This document shows, one piece after another, positions 55,011 through 63,424 of a DNA stretch of 64,000 bases. The stretch is taken from positions 245,597 to 309,596 of the forward strand of contig JAJFII010000103.1 of assembly GCA_021775095.1 (NCBI GenBank). Direction: 5' to 3'. Within the stretch, counting starts at the first letter, position 1. Every line of letters begins with the position of its first letter. The stretch is from Rhodospirillales bacterium. Lineage in GTDB: Bacteria; Pseudomonadota; Alphaproteobacteria; Rhodospirillales; Casp-alpha2. The position numbers were made by a program, and so were the translations under genes. The notes below the pieces were generated by a model. That model saw only the letters and a program-made list of their open reading frames with translations, did not search any database and was not told where the DNA came from.

Positions 55011-55781
55011 ATGAATTTGTCTGGTCTGGCAGAAAAAATGCAGGGGACAACGCAACGTGGCGCGCTGCGGGTGCCCAAATATATTCTGTTGTCCGACGGC
55101 ATCGCCGGTGCTGTCGATGCGGGTGATCTGTTGCCGGGGCAACAATTGCCCGGCGAACACGACCTCGCTGCGGCCCTGCCGGCAAGTCTCGGGACCATCC
55201 AAAAGGCCCTGGGACGATTGGTTGAACAGGGTGTCATCATCCGCCGCCATGGCAGCGGTACCTTTGTCGCCGACCAATCCGAACACCTCCATGACCTCTG
55301 GCATTTCCGCTTCCGCGGTGATGACGGCTGCTCCCTGCTGCCGGTTTTTACCCGGGTCCGCTCGATCACGGTTGGCGCGTTGAGGGGGGACTGGTCGGAG
55401 TTTCTTAACAGCGGACCAGAATATATATGTATTGAACGGGAAATTGACGTTAACGGAGAGTTTTGTTGCCTGGGGCGGTTGTATCTCGACGCAATCGCCT
55501 TTCGGCAGTTGCTGAAAGTCAAAATTTCGAAACTCGACAACATCAACATCCGCGCCTTGCTGCGCGAAGAGTTTGCCGCGCCGACGGTCCGCATTGCCGA
55601 GCAGGTCGGTGCCGAACCCTTCGCTTCCGATGTGTGCGACGCCCTGAACCAGCCGCAGGCGACGACAGGTTTGGTTTGCCATATTCTGGGATACGGGTTT
55701 CATGACATACCGGTAAGTTACCAATTGGTTTATTTACCACCCAATTCACGGCGATTGGAAATTCGCCCGCGCAGTTCATAG
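55011..55781 (+). CDS. GntR-family regulator, HutC/UTRA subfamily
   Basis: A 256-residue regulator. The N-terminal winged helix is ILLSDGIAGAVDAGDLLPGQ, then LPGEHDLAAALPASLGTIQ and HGSGTFVA. The C-terminal half is a UTRA ligand domain (from about residue 95; YICIEREIDVNGEFCCLGRL is typical). I take ATG 55011 because GGGAG at 55000-55004 abuts the alternative ATG at 55005. It begins an eight-gene rightward run ending with the SdhA-like flavoprotein, which it probably controls in response to a small organic molecule. Confidence 0.85.
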   Translation: MNLSGLAEKMQGTTQRGALRVPKYILLSDGIAGAVDAGDLLPGQQLPGEHDLAAALPASLGTIQKALGRLVEQGVIIRRHGSGTFVADQSEHLHDLWHFRFRGDDGCSLLPVFTRVRSITVGALRGDWSEFLNSGPEYICIEREIDVNGEFCCLGRLYLDAIAFRQLLKVKISKLDNINIRALLREEFAAPTVRIAEQVGAEPFASDVCDALNQPQATTGLVCHILGYGFHDIPVSYQLVYLPPNSRRLEIRPRSS

Positions 55782-55790
55782 GGATATAAA

Positions 55791-58037
55791 ATGCCGCATT
55801 CTCAGTACCTGCCCCATGAAATGGGGACCGCCACAGTAACGCCTGAGGGCGCTTTTGAAGCGGGGTCTTACCAGCAATTCGTGGTCACTTACACGGCCGG
55901 AAAATTTGGTATCGATGATACGGGTTCGATCAAATTGGTCCATCGCTTTGCCAGTGATATGGGCAAACCGCAGTTAACGGATCCGGCGGGTGCCAACTAT
56001 GTCTCGGCCGAGGCGTCAAATGGTGCCATCTTACATATGGAGTTCGACGGCAAACGAAATATCCGACCCTGGGACAAAACCATCTATATCAAAGTGGTCC
56101 GTGGATTTTTACGCGAAGGCGACCAGATTTCGATCCGCCTGGGCGACCGACGCGGCGGCAGTCCGGGGATCCGAATGCAAACCTTTTGCGAAGATAGCTT
56201 TGAATTTCGCCTGCTGATCGACGCCATTGCCACCTATAATTATGTGGAATTGCCGCAACAGCCTGTCATTAAACTGATTCCGGGACCACCGGTTCTGTGG
56301 AAGGCAGTTATGCCGACCAGCCAGATTATTGGCAGCGCATTTCGTTTGTCTCTGAAAGGCGAGGACAAATGGGGTAACCCATCGGATCAATGTGATCGCA
56401 CGGTGCGCCTGCACAGCAATCTGCCGATTGACGGGCTGCCGGATCAGGTCCGCTTCGTGGCAGGTGAAAAAGCCCTGGTTATTGAAAACCTTGCGGTCCA
56501 CGAACTAGGTGACGTGGTTGTTGAAATGCGCGACGGCGATCAGGTGCTCGGTCAATCCAATCCTCTGCGCAGTGTGGCGACGGCCGAATTGTTGCCCTAT
56601 TGGGGGGATTTGCACGGTCAGTCGGAAGAAACCATTGGCACCAACTCGGCCCGGGATTTCCATGCCTTCGCCCGTGACAATGCGTTCCTTGATGCGGTTG
56701 GTCATCAGGGCAATGATTTTCAGATCAGCAAAAAATTCTGGGAGGATCTTAACCAGCTGACGGCGGAATTTAACCAGGACGGAAAGTTTATCGCGTTCCC
56801 GGGGTACGAATGGTCCGGCAATACGGGCATGGGCGGCGACCGCAATGTTTTATTTCGGCACGAGGGACGGCAAATCCATCGATCTTCCCACGCTTTGGTC
56901 GATGACCTGTCCGACGCCGACACGGATTGCCATACGGCCGGCGAATTGTTTAACGACCTGGAAGGTGAGGATTGTGTGGTTTTTGCCCATATCGGCGGGC
57001 GTTACGCCGATATCAAAATGGCGCATGATGACAAGTTGGAACGTGCCGTCGAAGTTCATTCGGCCTGGGGAACCTTCGAGTGGTTGATCCATGATGCTTT
57101 TGAGCAGGGATACCGGGTTGGTATTGTATCTAATTCCGACGGCCATAAGGGCCGTCCCGGTGCCAGCCACCCCGGCGCAACCAGTTTTGGCTCTTACGGG
57201 GGGTTGACCTGTATGCTGGCGTCTGAGCTGAGCCGCGACGGGCTGATGGAAAGCCTGCGCAAACGCCATCATTACGGAACCACCGGTTGTCGTATGGTAT
57301 TGGATGTGAAAGCGGTTTTTGAGCAGCCGGCGGAACGGTTTGCCGAGGACCCAAATCTCGGCCCCTGCAAGTCGCACATGACAAACCAGGCGATGATGGG
57401 CGATATCGTCAAGTGCAAAGAAAGTGTGGTTGGCTTGAAGCTCGATCTGGTAGGTTCGGCACCGATCGAACGTGTGGAAATTCGCAATGGCCTGGAGACG
57501 ATCGAAGTTTACCGTCCCTTTGGCGATGCGGACTTAGGCAACCGCATTCGGGTGATTTGGGAAGGTTCCGAATACCGGGGCCGTGGCCGTGAAACCCATT
57601 GGGACGGCTCGGCCGAACTGATCGGCAATCAATTTCATCGGGTCAGGCCGATTAATCGCTACAATGTGGATAAAAGGTTTCAGTTAAGTGCCAACCAACG
57701 CCTCGAGTGGGGTGCCATCACGACTGGTGGGTTTGGGGGCTTCGACGCCGTCTTAAAAGACCCCGACGCCGGCACCCTTAAAATCGATACCGATCTCATT
57801 CAGTGTGAAGTGGCGATCACGGACATTGGCCGCGAGGATATGATCTTTGCGAACGGTGGTATCAACCGGCGCATTCGCCTGTTCCGTTTGCCGGACGAAA
57901 ATACCTGCCAAACCCTGACCCTTGAGCGCACCCTGGCGCTCGCCAAGGATCGCGATAACGCGCTTTATGTCTGTATCACCCAGGAAGACGGCCACTTGAT
58001 TTGGTCGAGCCCCATTTACATTTTTGGAGACACCTAA
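55791..58037 (+). CDS. DUF3604 protein with PHP-like metal-hydrolase motifs
   Basis: A 748-residue protein of the DUF3604 family. The first 260 residues look beta-rich (PEGAFEAGSYQQFVVTYTAG; GSAFRLSLKGEDKWGNPSD). The core carries PHP-type metal ligands: YWGDLHGQSEETIGTN (about residue 270), AVGHQGNDF (about 304), FPGYEWSGN, VFAHIGGRYADIKM, EVHSAWGTFEW and GIVSNSDGHKGRPG (about 448). These arrangements imply a di- or trinuclear metal phosphoesterase or lyase site. No signal peptide is seen. It is 9 bases after the GntR gene and 3 before a VOC gene, so it is a central enzyme of an uncharacterised catabolic operon. Confidence 0.75.
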   Translation: MPHSQYLPHEMGTATVTPEGAFEAGSYQQFVVTYTAGKFGIDDTGSIKLVHRFASDMGKPQLTDPAGANYVSAEASNGAILHMEFDGKRNIRPWDKTIYIKVVRGFLREGDQISIRLGDRRGGSPGIRMQTFCEDSFEFRLLIDAIATYNYVELPQQPVIKLIPGPPVLWKAVMPTSQIIGSAFRLSLKGEDKWGNPSDQCDRTVRLHSNLPIDGLPDQVRFVAGEKALVIENLAVHELGDVVVEMRDGDQVLGQSNPLRSVATAELLPYWGDLHGQSEETIGTNSARDFHAFARDNAFLDAVGHQGNDFQISKKFWEDLNQLTAEFNQDGKFIAFPGYEWSGNTGMGGDRNVLFRHEGRQIHRSSHALVDDLSDADTDCHTAGELFNDLEGEDCVVFAHIGGRYADIKMAHDDKLERAVEVHSAWGTFEWLIHDAFEQGYRVGIVSNSDGHKGRPGASHPGATSFGSYGGLTCMLASELSRDGLMESLRKRHHYGTTGCRMVLDVKAVFEQPAERFAEDPNLGPCKSHMTNQAMMGDIVKCKESVVGLKLDLVGSAPIERVEIRNGLETIEVYRPFGDADLGNRIRVIWEGSEYRGRGRETHWDGSAELIGNQFHRVRPINRYNVDKRFQLSANQRLEWGAITTGGFGGFDAVLKDPDAGTLKIDTDLIQCEVAITDIGREDMIFANGGINRRIRLFRLPDENTCQTLTLERTLALAKDRDNALYVCITQEDGHLIWSSPIYIFGDT

Positions 58038-58040
58038 TCC

Positions 58041-58919
58041 ATGAACAGGGGACTTGATCATGTGGTTTTATGTGCCCGCGATTTACAGGCACTGGCGGCC
58101 AACTACGGGCGGCTGGGGTTTACGCTGACGCCGCGCGCTCAGCACCCCTTTGGCACGGCCAACCAATTGGCGCAACTAACCGGTAATTTTATCGAATTGC
58201 TGTCGCTTACCCAACCCGCCGATGTGCCCGCCGCAACCTCGGAAATTTTTAGTTTTGGCGCTTACAGCGAGGATTTCCTGGCGCACGGCGAGGGGTTTTC
58301 CATGGTTGCTCTCAAAAGCAACGGCTGGCAGGCGGATCGGGCGCATTTTATTGAACAGGGACTGCGGGTGTGGGCCCCCTTTGAGTTTTCCCGACGGGCC
58401 GGACAGCCCGATGGTTCGGAAATAACCGTTGGTTTTAAATTAACTTTTGCGACCCATCCGGAAATGCCCCGGGCGGTTTTTTTCACCTGTGACCACCAGC
58501 ACGAAGCGAAATATTTTTATAAATCACAATTTCAAGACCATGCCAATACGGCCACAGGCCTCGCCGAAGTGCTGATGGTTGCCGATCAGCCGAAGCGCTT
58601 CGAAGCCTATTTTGCCGGACTGATCGGTGGTTCGTGTGTGACATTGATCGATCACAGCCTTGCCATTGCCGCAGGGACGTCGATGATAACCGTGACCAGC
58701 CGTTCGGAAATATCGGAACGGTTTTTGGGGGCTGATATCAGGCGGTTTGAGGATCCGAGGTTTGTCGGTTATGGCGTCAATGTGCGCGATATCGATGCGA
58801 CGGAACGGCTCCTGCAAAATCAGCAATTTGACTTTCAACGGCGCGGCAAGTCGCTTTGGCTGTGCGGCCCGGAGACGTCGAACGTGATTATCGAGTTTAG
58901 CGAAAACGGAGCGACTTAG
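58041..58919 (+). CDS. VOC/glyoxalase-like domain protein
   Basis: A 292-residue protein of the vicinal-oxygen-chelate superfamily (glyoxalase-like type). It starts NRGLDHVVLCARDLQALAAN, with the first metal His in LDHVV and an acidic ligand in NFIELLSL; a repeated half follows with TGLAEVLMVADQP and ends ETSNVIIEFSENG. Members include dioxygenases, isomerases and lyases. It lies between DUF3604 and sdhB with three- and two-base gaps. Substrate unknown. Confidence 0.75.
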   Translation: MNRGLDHVVLCARDLQALAANYGRLGFTLTPRAQHPFGTANQLAQLTGNFIELLSLTQPADVPAATSEIFSFGAYSEDFLAHGEGFSMVALKSNGWQADRAHFIEQGLRVWAPFEFSRRAGQPDGSEITVGFKLTFATHPEMPRAVFFTCDHQHEAKYFYKSQFQDHANTATGLAEVLMVADQPKRFEAYFAGLIGGSCVTLIDHSLAIAAGTSMITVTSRSEISERFLGADIRRFEDPRFVGYGVNVRDIDATERLLQNQQFDFQRRGKSLWLCGPETSNVIIEFSENGAT

Positions 58920-58921
58920 GC

Positions 58922-59644
58922 ATGGAAACAGATCAACTCAGTGTGTCCATATGGCGTGGCGGTGACGGCGGGGCTTACCAGACCTATCAGGTCCCGCGAT
59001 TGGAAAGTCAGACGGTTTTGGATGTGGTGACCTATATTCAACGGGAAATTGATCCGAGCCTCAGTTATCGATTTGCCTGCCGGGTCGGGGTTTGCGGATC
59101 CTGTGCCATGACCGTAAATGGTAAAGCCCGCTGGACCTGCCGAACCCATGTATCGCGGGTTGCCGAAAACGGTGCCCTGACCTTGAACCCCCTGCGCAAT
59201 TTGCCGGTGGTCAAGGATCTGGTTGTCGATATGGCGGTGTTTTTCGACAAGTGGGAAAAGGCCATGGGGGCTTTTGTTGGTGATAAAACCAGAGACCAGG
59301 CCCTGGCGGCGGTATCGCCGTCGGACCCAAAACGTAAAGAGGCCAGCGCCGGGATCGAATGTATCGGTTGTGGCATTTGTTATGCCACCTGCGATGTTGT
59401 CGACTGGAACAAGGACTATCTGGGCCCGGCCGCCATGAACCGGTCCTGGACCCTGATCAACGATGAGCGCGATGTGGCGCGGATCCCCAGGCTGCAGGCA
59501 ATTGCCGGAGATAACGGCTGTTTGGGATGCCATTCGCAACAGGGCTGTGTCGAACGCTGTCCCAAATCCCTCAATCCAACGGGCGCCATTGCCGGATTAA
59601 AACGCCACACCATGAAGGCGGCTCTCAAAGGGGAACTGACATGA
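58922..59644 (+). CDS. sdhB: Succinate dehydrogenase/fumarate reductase-like iron-sulfur subunit
   Basis: A 240-residue iron-sulfur protein with three clusters. The [2Fe-2S] ligands are CRVGVCGSC and the Cys of WTCRTH; the [4Fe-4S]/[3Fe-4S] ligands are in ECIGCGICYATCD and CLGCHSQQGCVERCPKSLNP. The second motif resembles FrdB (CINCGLCYAAC) more than SdhB. It ends with an ATGA overlap into sdhC. Gene order B-C-D-transporter-A is unusual; the context suggests a dedicated dehydrogenase in a catabolic operon rather than the TCA-cycle enzyme. Confidence 0.88.
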   Translation: METDQLSVSIWRGGDGGAYQTYQVPRLESQTVLDVVTYIQREIDPSLSYRFACRVGVCGSCAMTVNGKARWTCRTHVSRVAENGALTLNPLRNLPVVKDLVVDMAVFFDKWEKAMGAFVGDKTRDQALAAVSPSDPKRKEASAGIECIGCGICYATCDVVDWNKDYLGPAAMNRSWTLINDERDVARIPRLQAIAGDNGCLGCHSQQGCVERCPKSLNPTGAIAGLKRHTMKAALKGELT

Positions 59645-60000
59645 CTACCGCGTCCCTGCGGACCGAAACCTACCTGTGGTTGGCCCAACGGATCAGTGCC
59701 ATTGTCCTGGCGGTATGTGTGGTTGTCCATCTGACAACGATGATTGTTGCCGTCCAGGGCGGCCTCAGCGCCCAGGAGATCATCGCGCGCATTGGCGGCA
59801 ACAAACTGTGGTTGGTTTATTATCTGGTGTTTGTCGCGGCCGTTGCTATCCATGCGCCGCTGGGTCTGAAGACCGTGCTGCGCGAAATGACCGCCCTGCC
59901 GATAAAACGGATCGAGCTGCTGGTCGGCCTGTTCGCCATTGGCGTGGCGGCCTTAGGCTTTCGCGCGGCGTTTGGCTTGTATGGGTTAGGCGGATCCTGA
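59641..60000 (+). CDS. sdhC: SdhC-like membrane anchor subunit
   Basis: A 119-residue three-helix protein, with WLAQRISAIVLAVCVVVHLT carrying the conserved R-x-S and haem/quinone His of this family. It starts four bases before the end of sdhB and its stop overlaps the sdhD start (TGATG). It should anchor the SdhAB-like heads and exchange electrons with quinone. Confidence 0.8.
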   Translation: MTTASLRTETYLWLAQRISAIVLAVCVVVHLTTMIVAVQGGLSAQEIIARIGGNKLWLVYYLVFVAAVAIHAPLGLKTVLREMTALPIKRIELLVGLFAIGVAALGFRAAFGLYGLGGS

Positions 60001-60341
60001 TGGCCCATGCACACCGCAATCACCCGACCTATTGGGCGTTTTTCATCCATCGGGTTTCCGGCGTCGCCCTGGCTTTGTTTCTGCCGCTTCATTTATACGT
60101 TCTGGGATTGGCACTGGCCGAGAGCACGGCTTTTGCCGATTTTATTTCCTGGTCAAATACCCCGGGCCTCAAAACTCTGGAGACCGGCCTGGTGGTTTTT
60201 CTGACGGCCCACCTGACCGGCGGACTGCGTTTGCTCGCCTTGGAGTTTCTCGATTGGCGGTCGGGGCAAAAGTCGTTGGTCGCCTTGTCCGGCGGCATAA
60301 GCCTGTGTCTGGGATTGGTGTTTTTGCTCAATGCCTATTGA
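60000..60341 (+). CDS. sdhD: SdhD-like membrane anchor subunit
   Basis: A 113-residue three-helix protein. FFIHRVSGVALALFLPLHLY is the typical first helix of a cytochrome b556-type anchor and TAHLTGGLRLLALEFL holds a likely haem ligand His. It overlaps sdhC by one base and the following transporter gene by 11 bases. Confidence 0.82.
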   Translation: MAHAHRNHPTYWAFFIHRVSGVALALFLPLHLYVLGLALAESTAFADFISWSNTPGLKTLETGLVVFLTAHLTGGLRLLALEFLDWRSGQKSLVALSGGISLCLGLVFLLNAY

Positions 60342-61050
60342 ACTGATTATTCCCCTGGGTGCTTTTTTGGCATCTTTTGTGGTGGCCGCTGCCGGGTTTG
60401 GTGATGCTTTGGTGCTTGGTGCCATCTGGTTTCAATTCGTCGATCCCAAGGATGCGGTGCCGTTGATCGTCGCCTGCGGATTTTCCATGCATACCTTACC
60501 GCTGATCCGGCTGCGCAAGGATTTGGACTTTTCCTACCTGCCGGTATTTGCGGTGATGGGGATCTTTGGCATTCCTTTGGGTGTGTGGTTTCTCTCGCAC
60601 ATCGCGCCAGCGCCCTTTCGATTGGGGGTCGGTTGGTTTTTAATCAGTTATATCCTGTTCATTTTTGCCATGCCCCGTGGCTTGAAGATCACCGGCGGTG
60701 GCAAGGTGGCCGATGGGCTGATTGGATTTACTGGCGGCGTCCTCGGCGGGTTTGCCGGCCTGAGTGGTGTTACACCAACCCTTTGGGCCGGGTTGCGTGC
60801 CTGGCCGAAAGCCCGGCAACGGGGCGTTTATCAACCGTTTTGCCTGATCATGCATGGCGCCACCTTCGCCTGGCTGTCCTGGCAGGGGCTGGTTAACGAA
60901 GAGACTCTGGTGCGTCTGCTGTGGGCCTTGCCGGCGATCGTTGCAGGGACCTGGTTGGGTCTGATTTTATACCGAAAACTTGATGACAAACGGTTCCGCC
61001 AGTTGATCCTGGGATTGATCCTGATCTCTGGCATTGCGTTGATCCTATAG
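60331..61050 (+). CDS. TauE/SafE-family transporter inserted in the sdh-like genes
   Basis: A 239-residue, eight-helix TauE/SafE permease. Signatures are AAAGFGDALVLGAIWFQFVD and GFTGGVLGGFAGLSGVTPTL (family G-G-x-G-G-G-F-A-G style loop). It overlaps the end of sdhD by 11 bases and lies 10 bases before sdhA. Its place inside the operon suggests it moves the substrate or product of the complex. It differs from the family member at 54118. Confidence 0.85.
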   Translation: MPIELIIPLGAFLASFVVAAAGFGDALVLGAIWFQFVDPKDAVPLIVACGFSMHTLPLIRLRKDLDFSYLPVFAVMGIFGIPLGVWFLSHIAPAPFRLGVGWFLISYILFIFAMPRGLKITGGGKVADGLIGFTGGVLGGFAGLSGVTPTLWAGLRAWPKARQRGVYQPFCLIMHGATFAWLSWQGLVNEETLVRLLWALPAIVAGTWLGLILYRKLDDKRFRQLILGLILISGIALIL

Positions 61051-61060
61051 GACCAAAAAC

Positions 61061-62785
61061 ATGACCCATGAATTTGAACAGAACCAGACAGATCTACTGA
61101 TCCTCGGTGCCGGCGGTGCCGGATTGTTTGCCGCCCTGCACGCCTCAAGCCAGGCACCGGAGCTCGATATTACCATCGCCGTCAAAGGCTTGCTCGGCAA
61201 ATGCGGCTGTACCCGCATGGTGCAGGGTGGATACAACGCGGCCATGGCGGTCGACGATTCCATTGAACGGCATTTTATGGATACCATCGAAGGCGGCAAA
61301 TGGCTGAATAACCAGGACCTGGCCTGGACCCTGGTGAATGAAGCGCCGCGCCGGATCAGGGAACTGGAAAACGAGCTCGGTTGTTTTTTTGACCGCAACC
61401 CGGACGGTACCCTGCACCAGAAGGCGTTTGCCGGACAGACCTTCGACCGGACCGTTCACAAGGGGGATTTAACGGGGATCGAGATCATCAACCGGCTGTC
61501 CGAACAGGTGTGGAAACGCGGCATTAACCGTTTGGAGGATCACCGGGCCGTGGAACTGATCAAGGCCAGGGACGGCTCGGGCCTGGCCGGTGTGTTGATG
61601 ATGGATATGCGCACCGGCTCGTTCCGTCTGGTCCAGGCCAAGGCGGTCCTGCTGGCGACCGGCGGCGGGCCAACCATGTATAAATACCACACACCGTCCG
61701 GTGACAAATCCTGTGACGGTATGGCCATGGCCCTGCGTGCCGGTTTGCCGTTGCGTGATATGGAAATGGTTCAGTTCCATCCAACCGGGTTAATCGCCGG
61801 CCCGGGCACCCGCATTACCGGAACGATTATTGAAGAGGGCCTGCGCGGTTATGGCGGGCATTTGCTGGGCGGCGACAAACAGCGTTTCATGAGCCGTTAT
61901 GACGAGCGGGCCGAGCGGGCGACCCGTGATATTGTCAGCCGGGCCATGTATTCGGAAATGCGGAACGGCAACATCGGCCCCAACGGCGGTCTTTACATCA
62001 CCATGAAACATCTTGATTCCCGGGAAGTGCGAAGCCGCTTCAAAGGCATGGTCGAGCGCTGTCATGACTGTGGGTTTGACCTGGTGGGCGGTGATGTAGA
62101 GGTCGTGCCGACCGCCCACTATATGATGGGCGGGGTTGAATTTGGCGCTGACTGCCAGACCGAAATGTCCGGCCTGTTTGCCGCCGGTGAAGACACCGGT
62201 GGCGTCCATGGGGCCAATCGACTGGGTGGCAACGGGGTCGCAAATTCTACGGTGTTTGGCGGTATTGCCGGCGATGCCATGGCCAAATGGGTGCCGACAG
62301 CGGGTGTTTTTCGTGAGCCCGATTTGGACGCGGCACAGGCGGCCATTGCGGCAACCTTGTATCCGTTCAGGATTGACGGGGGGCACATGCCCGATATCCG
62401 CGAAAAACTCTATGATGTGATGTGGGAAGATGCCGGTATTCTGCGGGACGCTGAAAGCCTGGCGCGGGCCAAGGGCAGCGTCGATGATCTGCATTCAGAA
62501 CTCATGCGCACGGGAATTGCCGATACCGGAAAAGCCTATAACTTGAGCTGGCACGACTGGCTCAATATGGAAAGCCAGATCCTCATCAGCAAAGTAATCA
62601 TCGAAGCGGCGATCGCCCGGGAAGATTCCCGGGGCGCGCATTTTCGCGAAGATTTTCCAAAGATCCGCGATCTGGAAAACTCCCATTACACCCGGATCAC
62701 CCTGCGCGACGGCGCTCTTAACTTGTCGACGCAAGCGGTGGATTTTAACCGGATTAAACCGGGCGAAACGCTGCTCGATGCGTAA
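61061..62785 (+). CDS. sdhA: SdhA/FrdA-like flavoprotein lacking the FAD-linking histidine
   Basis: A 574-residue flavoprotein of the fumarate reductase/succinate dehydrogenase family. The dinucleotide site is LLILGAGGAGLFAALHAS. Catalytic-type segments are present: QFHPTGL, EEGLRGYGGHLL (Arg kept, E to Y in the usual RGEGG), RDIVSRAMYSEM, AHYMMGGVEF and ANRLGGNGVANS. In the segment where SDH/FRD have H-T-x2-(A)-(Q/E)-GG, this protein reads CTRMVQGG, with Cys50 in place of the His that binds FAD covalently. So FAD is probably non-covalent, or linked otherwise. The substrate may be a dicarboxylate other than succinate. Confidence 0.85.
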   Translation: MTHEFEQNQTDLLILGAGGAGLFAALHASSQAPELDITIAVKGLLGKCGCTRMVQGGYNAAMAVDDSIERHFMDTIEGGKWLNNQDLAWTLVNEAPRRIRELENELGCFFDRNPDGTLHQKAFAGQTFDRTVHKGDLTGIEIINRLSEQVWKRGINRLEDHRAVELIKARDGSGLAGVLMMDMRTGSFRLVQAKAVLLATGGGPTMYKYHTPSGDKSCDGMAMALRAGLPLRDMEMVQFHPTGLIAGPGTRITGTIIEEGLRGYGGHLLGGDKQRFMSRYDERAERATRDIVSRAMYSEMRNGNIGPNGGLYITMKHLDSREVRSRFKGMVERCHDCGFDLVGGDVEVVPTAHYMMGGVEFGADCQTEMSGLFAAGEDTGGVHGANRLGGNGVANSTVFGGIAGDAMAKWVPTAGVFREPDLDAAQAAIAATLYPFRIDGGHMPDIREKLYDVMWEDAGILRDAESLARAKGSVDDLHSELMRTGIADTGKAYNLSWHDWLNMESQILISKVIIEAAIAREDSRGAHFREDFPKIRDLENSHYTRITLRDGALNLSTQAVDFNRIKPGETLLDA

Positions 62786-62818
62786 GGCTGTGACCTTGAG
62801 CCTCAGCCCTTTGCCGGT

Positions 62819-63424
62819 TTATTTGGGCGGTTCGGTTTGCGCCATCGACGGGCGTTTACAGATTTCCCCATACCAGGCGGCGAGGGCCGGATTTGCAGCC
62901 CGCCAGTCCAGGTCCTTGGCAAGTCGCAAATCGGCATATCCCAAACTGCAGGCGACGGCAATTTCACCGAGGTTCGGTGTCAGTGCAAAATCTCCAACCC
63001 GATGATTAAGGTCGCTTAAGCCGCGCGCGACACGGGCCACCTGGGAATTTATGTACGCTGGCGACTGTTCACTCGCGTCGCGCCGCCGTTCCATGGAAAC
63101 GGTAAAGACGGTGTCGCTAATACCGTCGCCATAGGCGTGCAAATGTTTGACCGCCCATTGGCCGTCGCCGGTTCCGCTGCGTCCATCGGTGCCGTCACCC
63201 AAAGTGTCCAGAAATTCACAGATTACCGGGCTGTCGAACAGCGACGACCCGTCGTCCCTGACGAGGGTCGGGATCCGCCCCAAGGGGTTTGCGCTGATTA
63301 AGCTGTCGGGTTTATCCGCCGGGACGACGGGCACCAGCTCGACCTGGTCCTGGAGATTTTTTTCAATGATCAAGACGCGGACTTTACGGGCGTAGGGAGA
63401 GGCTGGCGAATAGAGGAGTTTCAT
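62819..63424 (-). CDS. Glutathione S-transferase family protein
   Basis: A 201-residue GST-fold protein. The N-terminal thioredoxin-like domain begins KLLYSPASPYARKVRVLI and contains NPLGRIPTLVRDDGSSLFDS, the cis-Pro and glutathione-binding DS motif. The C-terminal domain is all helical (WRAANPALAAWYGEICKRPS). The serine at SPASPYARK fits serine-type GSTs. Its stop codon is near the end of the SdhA-like gene (convergent). It overlaps tetR by four bases. Confidence 0.85.
   Translation of the reverse strand: MKLLYSPASPYARKVRVLIIEKNLQDQVELVPVVPADKPDSLISANPLGRIPTLVRDDGSSLFDSPVICEFLDTLGDGTDGRSGTGDGQWAVKHLHAYGDGISDTVFTVSMERRRDASEQSPAYINSQVARVARGLSDLNHRVGDFALTPNLGEIAVACSLGYADLRLAKDLDWRAANPALAAWYGEICKRPSMAQTEPPK

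Noticed and set aside
58922..62785. Treating sdhBCDA as the normal TCA-cycle succinate dehydrogenase.
   Set aside because: Unusual gene order, an inserted transporter, a dedicated GntR regulator and the His-to-Cys change in the flavoprotein argue for a specialised enzyme, although this needs the rest of the genome.
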